The notes: generated from the letters alone by a model not told the origin. A stretch of DNA of 64,000 bases from Bufo bufo (GCF_905171765.1 NC_053389.1:784678772-784742771), one strand, 5' to 3'; counted from the stretch's first letter, positions 1-12,382 are shown. Numbers and translations: made by a program.

Positions 1-498
1 ATAACAAGGCAAAGAGTAAAAGCCAGCAGATTCACTAGAAACCTAATCAGTAGACAAGGGGTAAATATTGAAACAGGTTGAGGTCTATTCACTGGAAGGT
101 CCAACAGAAATGCAGCACTCTTCTCAACACACACAACAAGCAGGAGCCTGGAAAACAAAAAGCACAGGCCCTGACAAACAGTAAGTCTTTGACTTAAATC
201 CCCCACCTAGTTCTGGGATTGGATACCCAACCAGGGAACCGATTGGCCCAGCGTCCAGACTCACCGATAAGTCGATCATCCGGGTCTTGGCTGGTCGACG
301 TGGCAACCCTCCTGGAACAACCATGCACAGGAACGTGGCAGGGTAAGATCCTGACAGGTACACTGCCAAACTGAATTCTTTGGCTCCATAAGCCACTTCA
401 AACAGAAAAAAAGATGCTACTTAGTTATGTTATCCACATTACTATTCTGCCTCCGCTCATCCCTCTTCAAATGCTGCATCCAATGCAAACACCGGCTG

Positions 499-679
499 TG
501 ACGTAATGTGCTGGTCTTGGGACATGTATGATGTCATAGCATCACACCGATAACCGATTGGACAGGGAGACGCAGAGCCAAAAACACATTGAATGATGAG
601 TACGTAGGCCCCTGTGTGGGAACACCGTTGCTAGAAAAGCAGCGGAGGGGGACCGGGCAGCGACAGGGGATACATAAGG
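499..679 (+). promoter_or_regulatory. CRE-like, CCAAT-like and TATA-like cluster upstream of Val-CAC (repeated in every unit)
   Basis: In order: TGACGTAA at 499-506 (CRE/ATF half-palindrome), ATGATGTCAT at 528-537 (near-palindromic CRE-like), CCGATTGG at 554-561 (inverted CCAAT core), and TACATAAGG at 671-679 (TATA-like). The tRNA starts at 806. The cluster recurs in all complete units. One variant changes the CCGATTGG site (around 15700). tRNA genes normally need only internal A and B boxes, so this could be auxiliary Pol III input, a separate Pol II or type-3 Pol III promoter, or chance. Motif matches only. Confidence 0.3.
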
Positions 680-805
680 CGAATACTACATTTTCTTATG
701 CTTGGACATCACACTCAGCAGTTTAGACCATCAGTCTTTTCTGCCCGAAAACCCTTCTAACTGCTATCCTTCTGAGGTAGTGCAGCCAACTTTGACATGA
801 AGCAA

Positions 806-878
806 GTTTCTGTAGTGTAGTGGCTATCACGTTCGCCTCACACGCGAAAGGTCCCCGGTTCGAAACCGGGCAGAAACA
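806..878 (+). tRNA. tRNA-Val (anticodon CAC), unit 1
   Basis: The 73-nt cloverleaf is complete without the CCA tail. The acceptor stem GTTTCTG/CAGAAAC is fully paired, with discriminator A. The anticodon stem TTCGC/GCGAA encloses loop CTCACAC, giving anticodon CAC (reads GUG). The T stem CCCGG/CCGGG encloses TTCGAAA. The A box lies around TAGTGTAGTGG and the B box is GGTTCGAAACC, both intact for Pol III transcription. From memory, mammalian tRNA-Val has a C6-G67 acceptor pair; here it is T6-A67, a compensated difference. This is the reference copy for the CAC locus; position 20 is C. Confidence 0.97.
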
Positions 879-884
879 TGTACA

Positions 885-888
885 TTTT
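885..888 (+). terminator. Pol III T-run terminator of Val-CAC (unit 1)
   Basis: TTTT begins 7 nt after the discriminator base. The same spacing is kept after the other CAC genes in the array; in the 32506 copy the run is longer (8 T). Confidence 0.8.
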
Positions 889-1274
889 CATAAGCGTTGA
901 AAGAGCTTATGATGCATAATATCTAACCCCCACAACAAGTGACGGCATCTCTGCTTACTTCCAATTTTAAATGAAATTTACACTTTTTAGGGGCTATTGG
1001 GGTAAAACAAAAGAATGCAAAGCTTAGCTTTCATAAACACTGAGTGGGTATGGAGACTTTGTACGGGGCTTACACCCTGATCTTTTATCTCATCCAAATA
1101 ATTCAGATCAAAGATCATAATAATAGTCAGATTTTTGTAGAATTATAGTGCATAAACTTAGACTTACCTATAGCTGTAAATGCTGGTCTCCAGGAACATT
1201 ATAGCTAGTTTGTTCAAAAAAACATGTTTGACCGTTATGCCCACTTACATACCCAACGTATCAAGCGCATGGCT

Positions 1275-1347
1275 GTTTCTGTTGTGTAGTGGTTATCACG
1301 TTCGCCTAACACGCGAAAGGTCCCCGGTTCGAAACCAGGCAGAAACA
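1275..1347 (+). tRNA. tRNA-Val (anticodon AAC), unit 1, with two variants
   Basis: Same body as the CAC gene, but with T at position 20 and loop CTAACAC (anticodon AAC, where A34 is expected to be edited to inosine). This copy differs from the array consensus at position 9 (A to T) and at T-stem position 63 (G to A), which leaves a C51/A63 mismatch. Function may be weakened; the B box is changed only just outside its core. TTTT lies 13 nt downstream. Confidence 0.85.
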
Positions 1348-1359
1348 TACAAAACCTGC

Positions 1360-1363
1360 TTTT
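1360..1363 (+). terminator. Pol III T-run terminator of Val-AAC (unit 1)
   Basis: TTTT begins 13 nt after the discriminator, within the run CTTTTG. It is conserved in the other units. Confidence 0.7.
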
Positions 1364-2860
1364 GTTATTTCTTTCAAGATGCATGGGTGACAGAAGCCTC
1401 TGCCACTATTAAGCCAGATGCCTCTACAAAGAGAAAAAAGACACAAACCATGTGAGGTGACTGAACAACTTTGGAAACGTTTGTCCGTTGAAATGTAACA
1501 AGGAACGATCGTTTTAGCCCAGCCATGATAGACCGTTATCCTTTGAAAAGAAGCCAGCCGCGTGTAATCATCTTCATCCGATGGTCAGACAAAAGATATT
1601 TTGTTCAAAATAAGATCGTGCGTGGGCGAAAGATCTTTCTTTGAAAGAACGTTCCAGGAAAGAGCTTTTGTCCATCGCCCCGGTTTCATTGAACGCGTAC
1701 GGGCAGTTTGAACAACTGTAATGACTATTACGGACTAAGATGTGTTTGGCTGTGTCTGTGAAACCAATGCTCACCAGGTGTTTGTTTGTTCATCTGCTGT
1801 TCAAGTAACGTCTATCTAAAGTGTCTGACCACCTTAAGGCTACCCCTAGGTGTTTACCAGAGAACGCCAAAAGGCCGGTTGGACTTGGCTACTAGGGACC
1901 CAGGCTAAGTCTACCGAGTACGCAGGCAGAAAACAGGTGCGAGCTCATAGGCAACACACCTATCAGAAGCCAAGGAGTAGCAGAAGAGTAAAACAAGCCA
2001 GAGTCTAAGCCAGGAGAGTTAGCATAAGTCAAAACACAATACGGGTGTTAATCCAATAACAAGGCAAAGAGTAAAAGCCAGCAGATTCACTAGAAACCTA
2101 ATCAGTAGACAAGGGGTAAATATTGAAACAGGTTGAGGTCTATTCACTGGAAGGTCCAACAGAAATGCAGCACTCTTCTCAACACACACAACAAACAGGA
2201 GCCTGGAAAACAAAAAGCACAGGCCCTGACAAACAGTAAGTGTTTGACTTAAATCCCCCACCTAGTTCTGGGATTGGATACCCAACCAGGGAACCGATTG
2301 GCCCAGCGTCCAGACTCACCGATAAGTCGATCATCCGGGTCTTGGCTGGTCGACGTGGCAACCCTCCTGGAACAACCATGCACAGGAACGTGGCAGGGTA
2401 AGATCCTGACAGGTACACTGCCAAACTGAATTCTTTGGCTCCATAAGCCACTTCAAACAGAAAAAAAGATGCTACTTAGTTATGTTATCCACATTACTAT
2501 TCTGCCTCCGCTCATCCCTCTTCAAATGCTGCATCCAATGCAAACACCGGCTGTGACGTAATGTGCTGGTCTTGGGACATGTATGATGTCATAGCATCAC
2601 ACCGATAACCGATTGGACAGGGAGACGCAGAGCCAAAAACACATTGAATGATGAGTACGTAGGCCCCTGTGTGGGAACACCGTTGCTAGAAAAGCAGCGG
2701 AGGGGGACCGGGCAGCGACAGGGGATACATAAGGCGAATACTACATTTTCTTATGCTTGGACATCACACTCAGCAGTTTAGACCATCAGTCTTTTCTGCC
2801 CGAAAACCCTTCTAACTGCTATCCTTCTGAGGTAGTGCAGCCAACTTTGACATGAAGCAA

Positions 2861-2933
2861 GTTTCTGTAGTGTAGTGGCTATCACGTTCGCCTCACACGC
2901 GAAAGGTCCCCGGTTCGAAACCGGGCAGAAACA
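2861..2933 (+). tRNA. tRNA-Val (CAC), unit 2
   Basis: Identical over 73 nt to the 806 copy, with the same T-run seven bases downstream. Confidence 0.97.
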
Positions 2934-3329
2934 TGTACATTTTCATAAGCGTTGAAAGAGCTTATGATGCATAATATCTAACCCCCACAACAAGTGACGG
3001 CATCTCTGCTTACTTCCAATTTTAAATGAAATTTACACTTTTTAGGGGCTATTGGGGTAAAACAAAAGAATGCAAAGCTTAGCTTTCATAAACACTGAGT
3101 GGGTATGGAGACTTTGTACGGGGCTTACACCCTGATCTTTTATCTCATCCAAATAATTCAGATCAAAGATCATAATAATAGTCAGATTTTTGTAGAATTA
3201 TAGTGCATAAACTTAGACTTACCTATAGCTGTAAATGCTGGTCTCCAGGAACATTATAGCTAGTTTGTTCAAAAAAACATGTTTGACCGTTATGCCCACT
3301 TACATACCCAACGTACCAAGCGCATGGCT

Positions 3330-3402
3330 GTTTCTGTAGTGTAGTGGTTATCACATTTGCCTAACACGCGAAAGGTCCCCGGTTCGAAACCGGGCAGAAA
3401 CA
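3330..3402 (+). tRNA. tRNA-Val (AAC), unit 2
   Basis: Two differences from the AAC consensus: position 26 is A instead of G, and position 29 is T instead of C, turning one anticodon-stem pair into a T-G wobble. The rest of the fold is intact. Confidence 0.93.
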
Positions 3403-4915
3403 TACAAAACCTGCTTTTGTTATTTCTTTCAAGATGCATGGGTGACAGAAGCCTCTGCCACTATCAAGCCAGATGCCTCTACAAAGAGAAAAAAGACACA
3501 AACCATGTGAGGTGACTGAACAACTTTGGAAACGTTTGTCCATTGAAATGTAACAAGGAACGATCGTTTTAGCCCAGCCATGATAGACCGTTATCCTTTG
3601 AAAAGAAGGCAGCCGCGTGTAATCATCTTCATCCGATGGTCAGACAAAAGATATTTTGTTCAAAATAAGATCGTGCGTGGGCGAAAGATCTTTCTTTGAA
3701 AGAACGTTCCAGGAAAGAGCTTTTGTCCATCGCCCCGGTTTCATTGAACGCGTACGGGCAGTTTGAACAACTGTAATGCCTATTACGGACTAAGATGTGT
3801 TTGGCTGTGTCTGTGAAACCAATGCTCACCAGGTGTTTGTTTGTTCATCTGCTGTTCAAGTAACGTCTATCTAAAGTGTCTGACCACCTTAAGGCTACCC
3901 CTAGGTGTTTACCAGAGAACGCCAAAAGGCCGGTTGGACTTGGCTACTAGGGACCCAGGCTAAGTCTACCGAGTACGCAGGCAGAAAACAGGTGCGAGCT
4001 CATAGGCAACACACCTATCAGAAGCCAAGGAGTAGCAGAAGAGTAAAACAAGCCAGAGTCTAAGCCAGGAGAGTTAGCATAAGTCAAAACACAATACGGG
4101 TGTTAATCCAATAACAAGGCAAAGAGTAAAAGCCAGCAGATTCACTAGAAACCTAATCAGTAGACAAGGGGTAAATATTGAAACAGGTTGAGGTCTATTC
4201 ACTGGAAGGTCCAACAGAAATGCAGCACTCTTCTCAACACACACAACAAGCAGGAGCCTGGAAAACAAAAAGCACAGGCCCTGACAAACAGTAAGTGTTT
4301 GACTTAAATCCCCCACCTAGTTCTGGGATTGGATACCCAACCAGGGAACCGATTGGCCCAGCGTCCAGACTCACCGATAAGTCGATCATCCGGGTCTTGG
4401 CTGGTCGACGTGGCAACCCTCCTGGAACAACCATGCACAGGAACGTGGCAGGCTAAGATCCTGACAGGTACACTGCCAAACTGAATTCTTTGGCTCCATA
4501 AGCCACTTCAAACAGAAAAAAAGATGCTACTTAGTTATGTTATCCACATTACTATTCTGCCTCCGCTCATCCCTCTTCAAATGCTGCATCCAATGCAAAC
4601 ACCGGCTGTGACGTAATGTGCTGGTCTTGGGACATGTATGATGTCATAGCATCACACCGATAACCGATTGGACAGGGAGACGCAGAGCCAAAAACACATT
4701 GAATGATGAGTACGTAGGCCCCTGTGTGGGAACACCGTTGCTAGAAAAGCAGCGGAGGGGGACCGGGCAGCGACAGGGGATACATAAGGCGAATACTACA
4801 TTTTCTTATGCTTGGACATCACACTCAGCAGTTTAGACCATCAGTCTTTTCTGCCCGAAAACCCTTCTAACTGCTATCCTTCTGAGGTAGTGCAGCCAAC
4901 TTTGACATGAAGCAA

Positions 4916-4988
4916 GTTTCTGTAGTGTAGTGGCTATCACGTTCGCCTCACACGCGAAAGGTCCCCGGTTCGAAACCGGGCAGAAACA
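4916..4988 (+). tRNA. tRNA-Val (CAC), unit 3
   Basis: Identical over 73 nt to the 806 copy. Confidence 0.97.
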
Positions 4989-5384
4989 TGTACATTTTCA
5001 TAAGCGTTGAAAGAGCTTATGATGCATAATATCTAACCCCCACAACAAGTGACGGCATCTCTGCTTACTTCCAATTTTAAATGAAATTTACACTTTTTAG
5101 GGGCTATTGGGGTAAAACAAAAGAATGCAAAGCTTAGCTTTCATAAACACTGAGTGGGTATGGAGACTTTGTACGGGGCTTACACCCTGATCTTTTATCT
5201 CATCCAAATAATTCAGATCAAAGATCATAATAATAGTCAGATTTTTGTAGAATTATAGTGCATAAACTTAGACTTACCTATAGCTGTAAATGCTGGTCTC
5301 CAGGAACATTATAGCTAGTTTGTTCAAAAAAACATGTTTGACCGTTATGCCCACTTACATACCCAACGTACCAAGCGCATGGCT

Positions 5385-5457
5385 GTTTCTGTAGTGTAGT
5401 GGTTATCACGTTCGCCTAACACGCGAAAGGTCCCCGGTTCGAAACCGGGCAGAAACA
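5385..5457 (+). tRNA. tRNA-Val (AAC), unit 3 (consensus copy)
   Basis: This is the consensus form of the AAC locus. All four stems pair apart from the T-T apposition at the base of the D stem that both valine genes share. Position 20 is T, position 26 is G, and the anticodon is AAC. Confidence 0.97.
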
Positions 5458-6970
5458 TACAAAACCTGCTTTTGTTATTTCTTTCAAGATGCATGGGTGA
5501 CAGAAGCCTCTGCCACTATCAAGCCAGATGCCTCTACAAAGAGAAAAAAGACACAAACCATGTGAGGTGACTGAACAACTTTGGAAACGTTTGTCCGTTG
5601 AAATGTAACAAGGAACGATCGTTTTAGCCCAGCCATGATAGACCGTTATCCTTTGAAAAGAAGCCAGCCGCGTGTAATCATCTTCATCCGATGGTCAGAC
5701 AAAAGATATTTTGTTCAAAATAAGATCGTGCGTGGGCGAAAGATCTTTCTTTGAAAGAACGTTCCAGGAAAGAGCTTTTGTCCATCGCCCCGGTTTCATT
5801 GAACGCGTACGGGCAGTTTGAACAACTGTAATGCCTATTACGGACTAAGATGTGTTTGGCTGTGTCTGTGAAACCAATGCTCACCAGGTGTTTGTTTGTT
5901 CATCTGCTGTTCAAGTAACGTCTATCTAAAGTGTCTGACCACCTTAAGGCTACCCCTAGGTGTTTACCAGAGAACGCCAAAAGGCCGGTTGGACTTGGCT
6001 ACTAGGGACCCAGGCTAAGTCTACCGAGTACGCAGGCAGAAAACAGGTGCGAGCTCATAGGCAACACACCTATCAGAAGCCAAGGAGTAGCAGAAGAGTA
6101 AAACAAGCCAGAGTCTAAGCCAGGAGAGTTAGCATAAGTCAAAACACAATACGGGTGTTAATCCAATAACAAGGCAAAGAGTAAAAGCCAGCAGATTCAC
6201 TAGAAACCTAATCAGTAGACAAGGGGTAAATATTGAAACAGGTTGAGGTCTATTCACTGGAAGGTCCAACAGAAATGCAGCACTCTTCTCAACACACACA
6301 ACAAGCAGGAGCCTGGAAAACAAAAAGCACAGGCCCTGACAAACAGTAAGTGTTTGACTTAAATCCCCCACCTAGTTCTGGGATTGGATACCCAACCAGG
6401 GAACCGATTGGCCCAGCGTCCAGACTCACCGATAAGTCGATCATCCGGGTCTTGGCTGGTCGACGTGGCAACCCTCCTGGAACAACCATGCACAGGAACG
6501 TGGCAGGGTAAGATCCTGACAGGTACACTGCCAAACTGAATTCTTTGGCTCCATAAGCCACTTCAAACAGAAAAAAAGATGCTACTTAGTTATGTTATCC
6601 ACATTACTATTCTGCCTCCGCTCATCCCTCTTCAAATGCTGCATCCAATGCAAACACCGGCTGTGACGTAATGTGCTGGTCTTGGGACATGTATGATGTC
6701 ATAGCATCACACCGATAACCGATTGGACAGGGAGACGCAGAGCCAAAAACACATTGAATGATGAGTACGTAGGCCCCTGTGTGGGAACACCGTTGCTAGA
6801 AAAGCAGCGGAGGGGGACCGGGCAGCGACAGGGGATACATAAGGCGAATACTACATTTTCTTATGCTTGGACATCACACTCAGCAGTTTAGACCATCAGT
6901 CTTTTCTGCCCGAAAACCCTTCTAACTGCTATCCTTCTGAGGTAGTGCAGCCAACTTTGACATGAAGCAA

Positions 6971-7043
6971 GTTTCTGTAGTGTAGTGGCTATCACGTTCG
7001 CCTCACACGCGAAAGGTCCCCGGTTCGAAACCGGGCAGAAACA
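6971..7043 (+). tRNA. tRNA-Val (CAC), unit 4
   Basis: Identical over 73 nt to the 806 copy. Confidence 0.97.
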
Positions 7044-7439
7044 TGTACATTTTCATAAGCGTTGAAAGAGCTTATGATGCATAATATCTAACCCCCACAA
7101 CAAGTGACGGCATCTCTGCTTACTTCCAATTTTAAATGAAATTTACACTTTTTAGGGGCTATTGGGGTAAAACAAAAGAATGCAAAGCTTAGCTTTCATA
7201 AACACTGAGTGGGTATGGAGACTTTGTACGGGGCTTACACCCTGATCTTTTATCTCATCCAAATAATTCAGATCAAAGATCATAATAATAGTCAGATTTT
7301 TGTAGAATTATAGTGCATAAACTTAGACTTACCTATAGCTGTAAATGCTGGTCTCCAGGAACATTATAGCTAGTTTGTTCAAAAAAACATGTTTGACCGT
7401 TATGCCCACTTACATACCCAACGTACCAAGCGCATGGCT

Positions 7440-7512
7440 GTTTCTGTAGTGTAGTGGTTATCACGTTCGCCTAACACGCGAAAGGTCCCCGGTTCGAAAC
7501 CGGGCAGAAACA
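7440..7512 (+). tRNA. tRNA-Val (AAC), unit 4
   Basis: Identical to the consensus AAC copy at 5385. Confidence 0.97.
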
Positions 7513-9025
7513 TACAAAACCTGCTTTTGTTATTTCTTTCAAGATGCATGGGTGACAGAAGCCTCTGCCACTATCAAGCCAGATGCCTCTACAAAGAGAA
7601 AAAAGACACAAACCATGTGAGGTGACTGAACAACTTTGGAAACGTTTGTCCGTTGAAATGTAACAAGGAACGATCGTTTTAGCCCAGCCATGATAGACCG
7701 TTATCCTTTGAAAAGAAGCCAGCCGCGTGTAATCATCTTCATCCGATGGTCAGACAAAAGATATTTTGTTCAAAATAAGATCGTGCGTGGGCGAAAGATC
7801 TTTCTTTGAAAGAACGTTCCAGGAAAGAGCTTTTGTCCATCGCCCCGGTTTCATTGAACGCGTACGGGCAGTTTGAACAACTGTAATGCCTATTACGGAC
7901 TAAGATGTGTTTGGCTGTGTCTGTGAAACCAATGCTCACCAGGTGTTTGTTTGTTCATCTGCTGTTCAAGTAACGTCTATCTAAAGTGTCTGACCACCTT
8001 AAGGCTACCCCTAGGTGTTTACCAGAGAACGCCAAAAGGCCGGTTGGACTTGGCTACTAGGGACCCAGGCTAAGTCTACCGAGTACGCAGGCAGAAAACA
8101 GGTGCGAGCTCATAGGCAACACACCTATCAGAAGCCAAGGAGTAGCAGAAGAGTAAAACAAGCCAGAGTCTAAGCCAGGAGAGTTAGCATAAGTCAAAAC
8201 ACAATACGGGTGTTAATCCAATAACAAGGCAAAGAGTAAAAGCCAGCAGATTCACTAGAAACCTAATCAGTAGACAAGGGGTAAATATTGAAACAGGTTG
8301 AGGTCTATTCACTGGAAGGTCCAACAGAAATGCAGCACTCTTCTCAACACACACAACAAGCAGGAGCCTGGAAAACAAAAAGCACAGGCCCTGACAAACA
8401 GTAAGTGTTTGACTTAAATCCCCCACCTAGTTCTGGGATTGGATACCCAACCAGGGAACCGATTGGCCCAGCGTCCAGACTCACCGATAAGTCGATCATC
8501 CGGGTCTTGGCTGGTCGACGTGGCAACCCTCCTGGAACAACCATGCACAGGAACGTGGCAGGGTAAGATCCTGACAGGTACACTGCCAAACTGAATTCTT
8601 TGGCTCCATAAGCCACTTCAAACAGAAAAAAAGATGCTACTTAGTTATGTTATCCACATTACTATTCTGCCTCCGCTCATCCCTCTTCAAATGCTGCATC
8701 CAATGCAAACACCGGCTGTGACGTAATGTGCTGGTCTTGGGACATGTATGATGTCATAGCATCACACCGATAACCGATTGGACAGGGAGACGCAGAGCCA
8801 AAAACACATTGAATGATGAGTACGTAGGCCCCTGTGTGGGAACACCGTTGCTAGAAAAGCAGCGGAGGGGGACCGGGCAGCGACAGGGGATACATAAGGC
8901 GAATACTACATTTTCTTATGCTTGGACATCACACTCAGCAGTTTAGACCATCAGTCTTTTTTGCCCGAAAACCCTTCTAACTGCTATCCTTCTGAGGTAG
9001 TGCAGCCAACTTTGACATGAAGCAA

Positions 9026-9098
9026 GTTTCTGTAGTGTAGTGGCTATCACGTTCGCCTCACACGCGAAAGGTCCCCGGTTCGAAACCGGGCAGAAACA
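9026..9098 (+). tRNA. tRNA-Val (CAC), unit 5
   Basis: The gene body is identical to the 806 copy. Its flanks carry two indel variants: a longer T-run upstream (near 8956) and an A-rich expansion downstream (near 9190). Both recur in unit 10. Confidence 0.97.
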
Positions 9099-9496
9099 TG
9101 TACATTTTCATAAGCGTTGAAAGAGCTTATGATGCATAATATCTAACCCCCACAACAAGTGACGGCATCTCTGTTTACTTCCAATTTTAAATAAAAAATT
9201 TACACTTTTTAGGGGCTATTGGGGTAAAACAAAAGAATGCAAAGCTTAGCTTTCATAAACACTGAGTGGGTATGGAGACTTTGTACGGGGCTTACACCCT
9301 GATCTTTTATCTCATCCAAATAATTCAGATCAAAGATCATAATAATAGTCAGATTTTTGTAGAATTATAGTGCATAAACTTAGACTTACCTATAGCTGTA
9401 AATGCTGGTCTCCAGGAACATTATAGCTAGTTTGTTCAAAAAAACATGTTTGACCGTTATGCCCACTTACATACCGAACGTACCAAGCGCATGGCT

Positions 9497-9569
9497 GTTT
9501 CTGTAGTGTAGTGGTTATCACATTCGCCTAACACGCGAAAGGTCCCCGGTTCGAAACCGGGCAGAAACA
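9497..9569 (+). tRNA. tRNA-Val (AAC), unit 5
   Basis: Position 26 is A instead of G, an unpaired purine that tolerates either base. Otherwise consensus. The downstream T-run is lengthened to five. Confidence 0.95.
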
Positions 9570-11083
9570 TACAAAACCTATTTTTGTTATTTCTTTCAAG
9601 ATGCATGGGTGACAGAAGCCTCTGCCACTATCAAGCCAGATGCCTCTACAAAGAGAAAAAAGACACAAACCATGTGAGGTGACTGAACAACTTTGGAAAC
9701 GTTTGTCCGTTGAAATGTAACAAGGAACGATCGTTTTAGCCCAGCCATGATAGACCGTTATCCTTTGAAAAGAAGCCAGCCGCGTGTAATCATCTTCATC
9801 CGATGGTCAGACAAAAGATATTTTGTTCAAAATAAGATCGTGCGTGGGCGAAAGATCTTTCTTTGAAAGAACGTTCCAGGAAAGAGCTTTTGTCCATCGC
9901 CCCGGTTTCATTGAACGCGTACGGGCAGTTTGAACAACTGTAATGCCTATTACGGACTAAGATGTGTTTGGCTGTGTCTGTGAAACCAATGCTCACCAGG
10001 TGTTTGTTTGTTCATCTGCTGTTCAAGTAACGTCTATCTAAAGTGTCTGACCACCTTAAGGCTACCCCTAGGTGTTTACCAGAGAACGCCAAAAGGCCGG
10101 TTGGACTTGGCTACTAGGGACCCAGGCTAAGTCTACCGAGTACGCAGGCAGAAAACAGGTGCGAGCTCATAGGCAACACACCTATCAGAAGCCAAGGAGT
10201 AGCAGAAGAGTAAAACAAGCCAGAGTCTAAGCCAGGAGAGTTAGCATAAGTCAAAACACAATACGGGTGTTAATCCAATAACAAGGCAAAGAGTAAAAGC
10301 CAGCAGATTCACTAGAAACCTAATCAGTAGACAAGGGGTAAATATTGAAACAGGTTGAGGTCTATTCACTGGAAGGTCCAACAGAAATGCAGCACTCTTC
10401 TCAACACACACAACAAGCAGGAGCCTGGAAAACAAAAAGCACAGGCCCTGACAAACAGTAAGTGTTTGACTTAAATCCCCCACCTAGTTCTGGGATTGGA
10501 TACCCAACCAGGGAACCGATTGGCCCAGCGTCCAGACTCACCGATAAGTCGATCATCCGGGTCTTGGCTGGTCGACGTGGCAACCCTCCTGGAACAACCA
10601 TGCACAGGAACGTGGCAGGGTAAGATCCTGACAGGTACACTGCCAAACTGAATTCTTTGGCTCCATAAGCCACTTCAAACAGAAAAAAAGATGCTACTTA
10701 GTTATGTTATCCACATTACTATTCTGCCTCCGCTCATCCCTCTTCAAATGCTGCATCCAATGCAAACACCGGCTGTGACGTAATGTGCTGGTCTTGGGAC
10801 ATGTATGATGTCATAGCATCACACCGATAACCGATTGGACAGGGAGACGCAGAGCCAAAAACACATTGAATGATGAGTACGTAGGCCCCTGTGTGGGAAC
10901 ACCGTTGCTAGAAAAGCAGCGGAGGGGGACCGGGCAGCGACAGGGGATACATAAGGCGAATACTACATTTTCTTATGCTTGGACATCACACTCAGCAGTT
11001 TAGACCATCAGTCTTTTTTTGCCCGAAAACCCTTCTAACTGCTATCCTTCTGAGGTAGTGCAGCCAACTTTGACATGAAGCAA

Positions 11084-11156
11084 GTTTCTGTAGTGTAGTG
11101 GCTATCACGTTCGCCTCACACGCGAAAGGTCCCCGGTTCGAAACCGGGCAGAAACA
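11084..11156 (+). tRNA. tRNA-Val (CAC), unit 6, truncated unit
   Basis: The body is identical to the 806 copy. Its unit is cut about 195 nt downstream, at the junction near 11346-11352, so this CAC gene has no AAC partner; the next gene is another CAC at 11841. Confidence 0.97.
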
Positions 11157-11351
11157 TGTACATTTTCATAAGCGTTGAAAGAGCTTATGATGCATAATAT
11201 CTAACCCCCACAACAAGTGACGGCATCTCTGCTTACTTCCAATTTTAAATAAAAATTTACACTTTTTAGGGGCTATTGGGGTAAAACAAAAGAATGCAAA
11301 GCTTAGCTTTCATAAACACTGAGTGGGTATGGAGACTTTGTACGGGCTTCT

Positions 11352-12108
11352 ACAACCATGCACAGGAACGTGGCAGGGTAAGATCCTGACAGGTACACTG
11401 CCAAACTGAATTCTTTGGCTCCATAAGCCACTTCAAACAGAAAAAAAGATGCTACTTAGTTATGTTATCCACATTACTATTCTGCCTCCGCTCATCCCTC
11501 TTCAAATGCTGCATCCAATGCAAACACCGGCTGTGACGTAATGTGCTGGTCTTGGGACATGTATGATGTCATAGCATCACACCGATAACCGATTGGACAG
11601 GGAGACGCAGAGCCAAAAACACATTGAATGATGAGTACGTAGGCCCCTGTGTGGGAACACCGTTGCTAGAAAAGCAGCGGAGGGGGACCGGGCAGCGACA
11701 GGGGATACATAAGGCGAATACTACATTTTCTTATGCTTGGACATCACACTCAGCAGTTTAGACCATCAGTCTTTTTTGCCCGAAAACCCTTCTAACTGCT
11801 ATCCTTCTGAGGTAGTGCAGCCAACTTTGACATGAAGCAAGTTTCTGTAGTGTAGTGGCTATCACGTTCGCCTCACACGCGAAAGGTCCCCGGTTCGAAA
11901 CCGGGCAGAAACATGTACATTTTCATAAGCGTTGAAAGAGCTTATGATGCATAATATCTAACCCCCACAACAAGTGACGGCATCTCTGCTTACTTCCAAT
12001 TTTAAATGAAATTTACACTTTTTAGGGGCTATTGGGGTAAAACAAAAGAATGCAAAGCTTAGCTTTCATAAACACTGAGTGGGTATGGAGACTTTGTACG
12101 GGGCTTAC
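11352..12108 (+). repeat. Partial (757-bp) duplication of the array unit
   Basis: The sequence runs from the mid-unit TTTGTACGGG motif straight back to ACAACCATGC, which normally lies about 490 nt upstream of the CAC gene. The segment equivalent to 10594-11351 is therefore repeated. CTTCT at the junction looks like filler or residual target sequence. The event adds one Val-CAC gene and removes the Val-AAC gene that should have followed 11084. Confidence 0.93.
11841..11913 (+). tRNA. tRNA-Val (CAC), extra copy from the partial duplication
   Basis: Identical over 73 nt to the 806 copy, and only 757 bp after the previous CAC gene. Confidence 0.97.
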
Positions 12109-12309
12109 ACCCTGATCTTTTATCTCATCCAAATAATTCAGATCAAAGATCATAATAATAGTCAGATTTTTGTAGAATTATAGTGCATAAACTTAGACTT
12201 ACCTATAGCTGTAAATGCTGGTCTCCAGGAACATTATAGCTAGTTTGTTCAAAAAAACATGTTTGACCGTTATGCCCACTTACATACCCAACGTACCAAG
12301 CGCATGGCT

Positions 12310-12382
12310 GTTTCTGTAGTGTAGTGGTTATCACGTTCGCCTAACACGCGAAAGGTCCCCGGTTCGAAACCGGGCAGAAACA
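12310..12382 (+). tRNA. tRNA-Val (AAC), unit 7
   Basis: Matches the consensus AAC copy. It pairs with the CAC gene at 11841. Confidence 0.97.

Noticed and set aside
124..396. A 90-aa minus-strand frame (starting MAYGAKEF) repeated in almost every unit
   Set aside because: It repeats only because the DNA repeats. The copy near 4450 gains a stop, there is no recognisable domain, and the frame overlaps another equally repeated frame.
1574..1774. A 66-aa minus-strand frame (starting MSIGFTDT) in each unit
   Set aside because: It has no family match from inspection, no codon-level constraint, and is deleted in the last unit near 33400.
2019..2261. An 80-aa minus-strand hydrophobic frame (starting MGDLSQTL) in each unit
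   Set aside because: It could look like a small membrane protein, but it overlaps the 90-aa frame and its changes between units are not biased toward silent sites.
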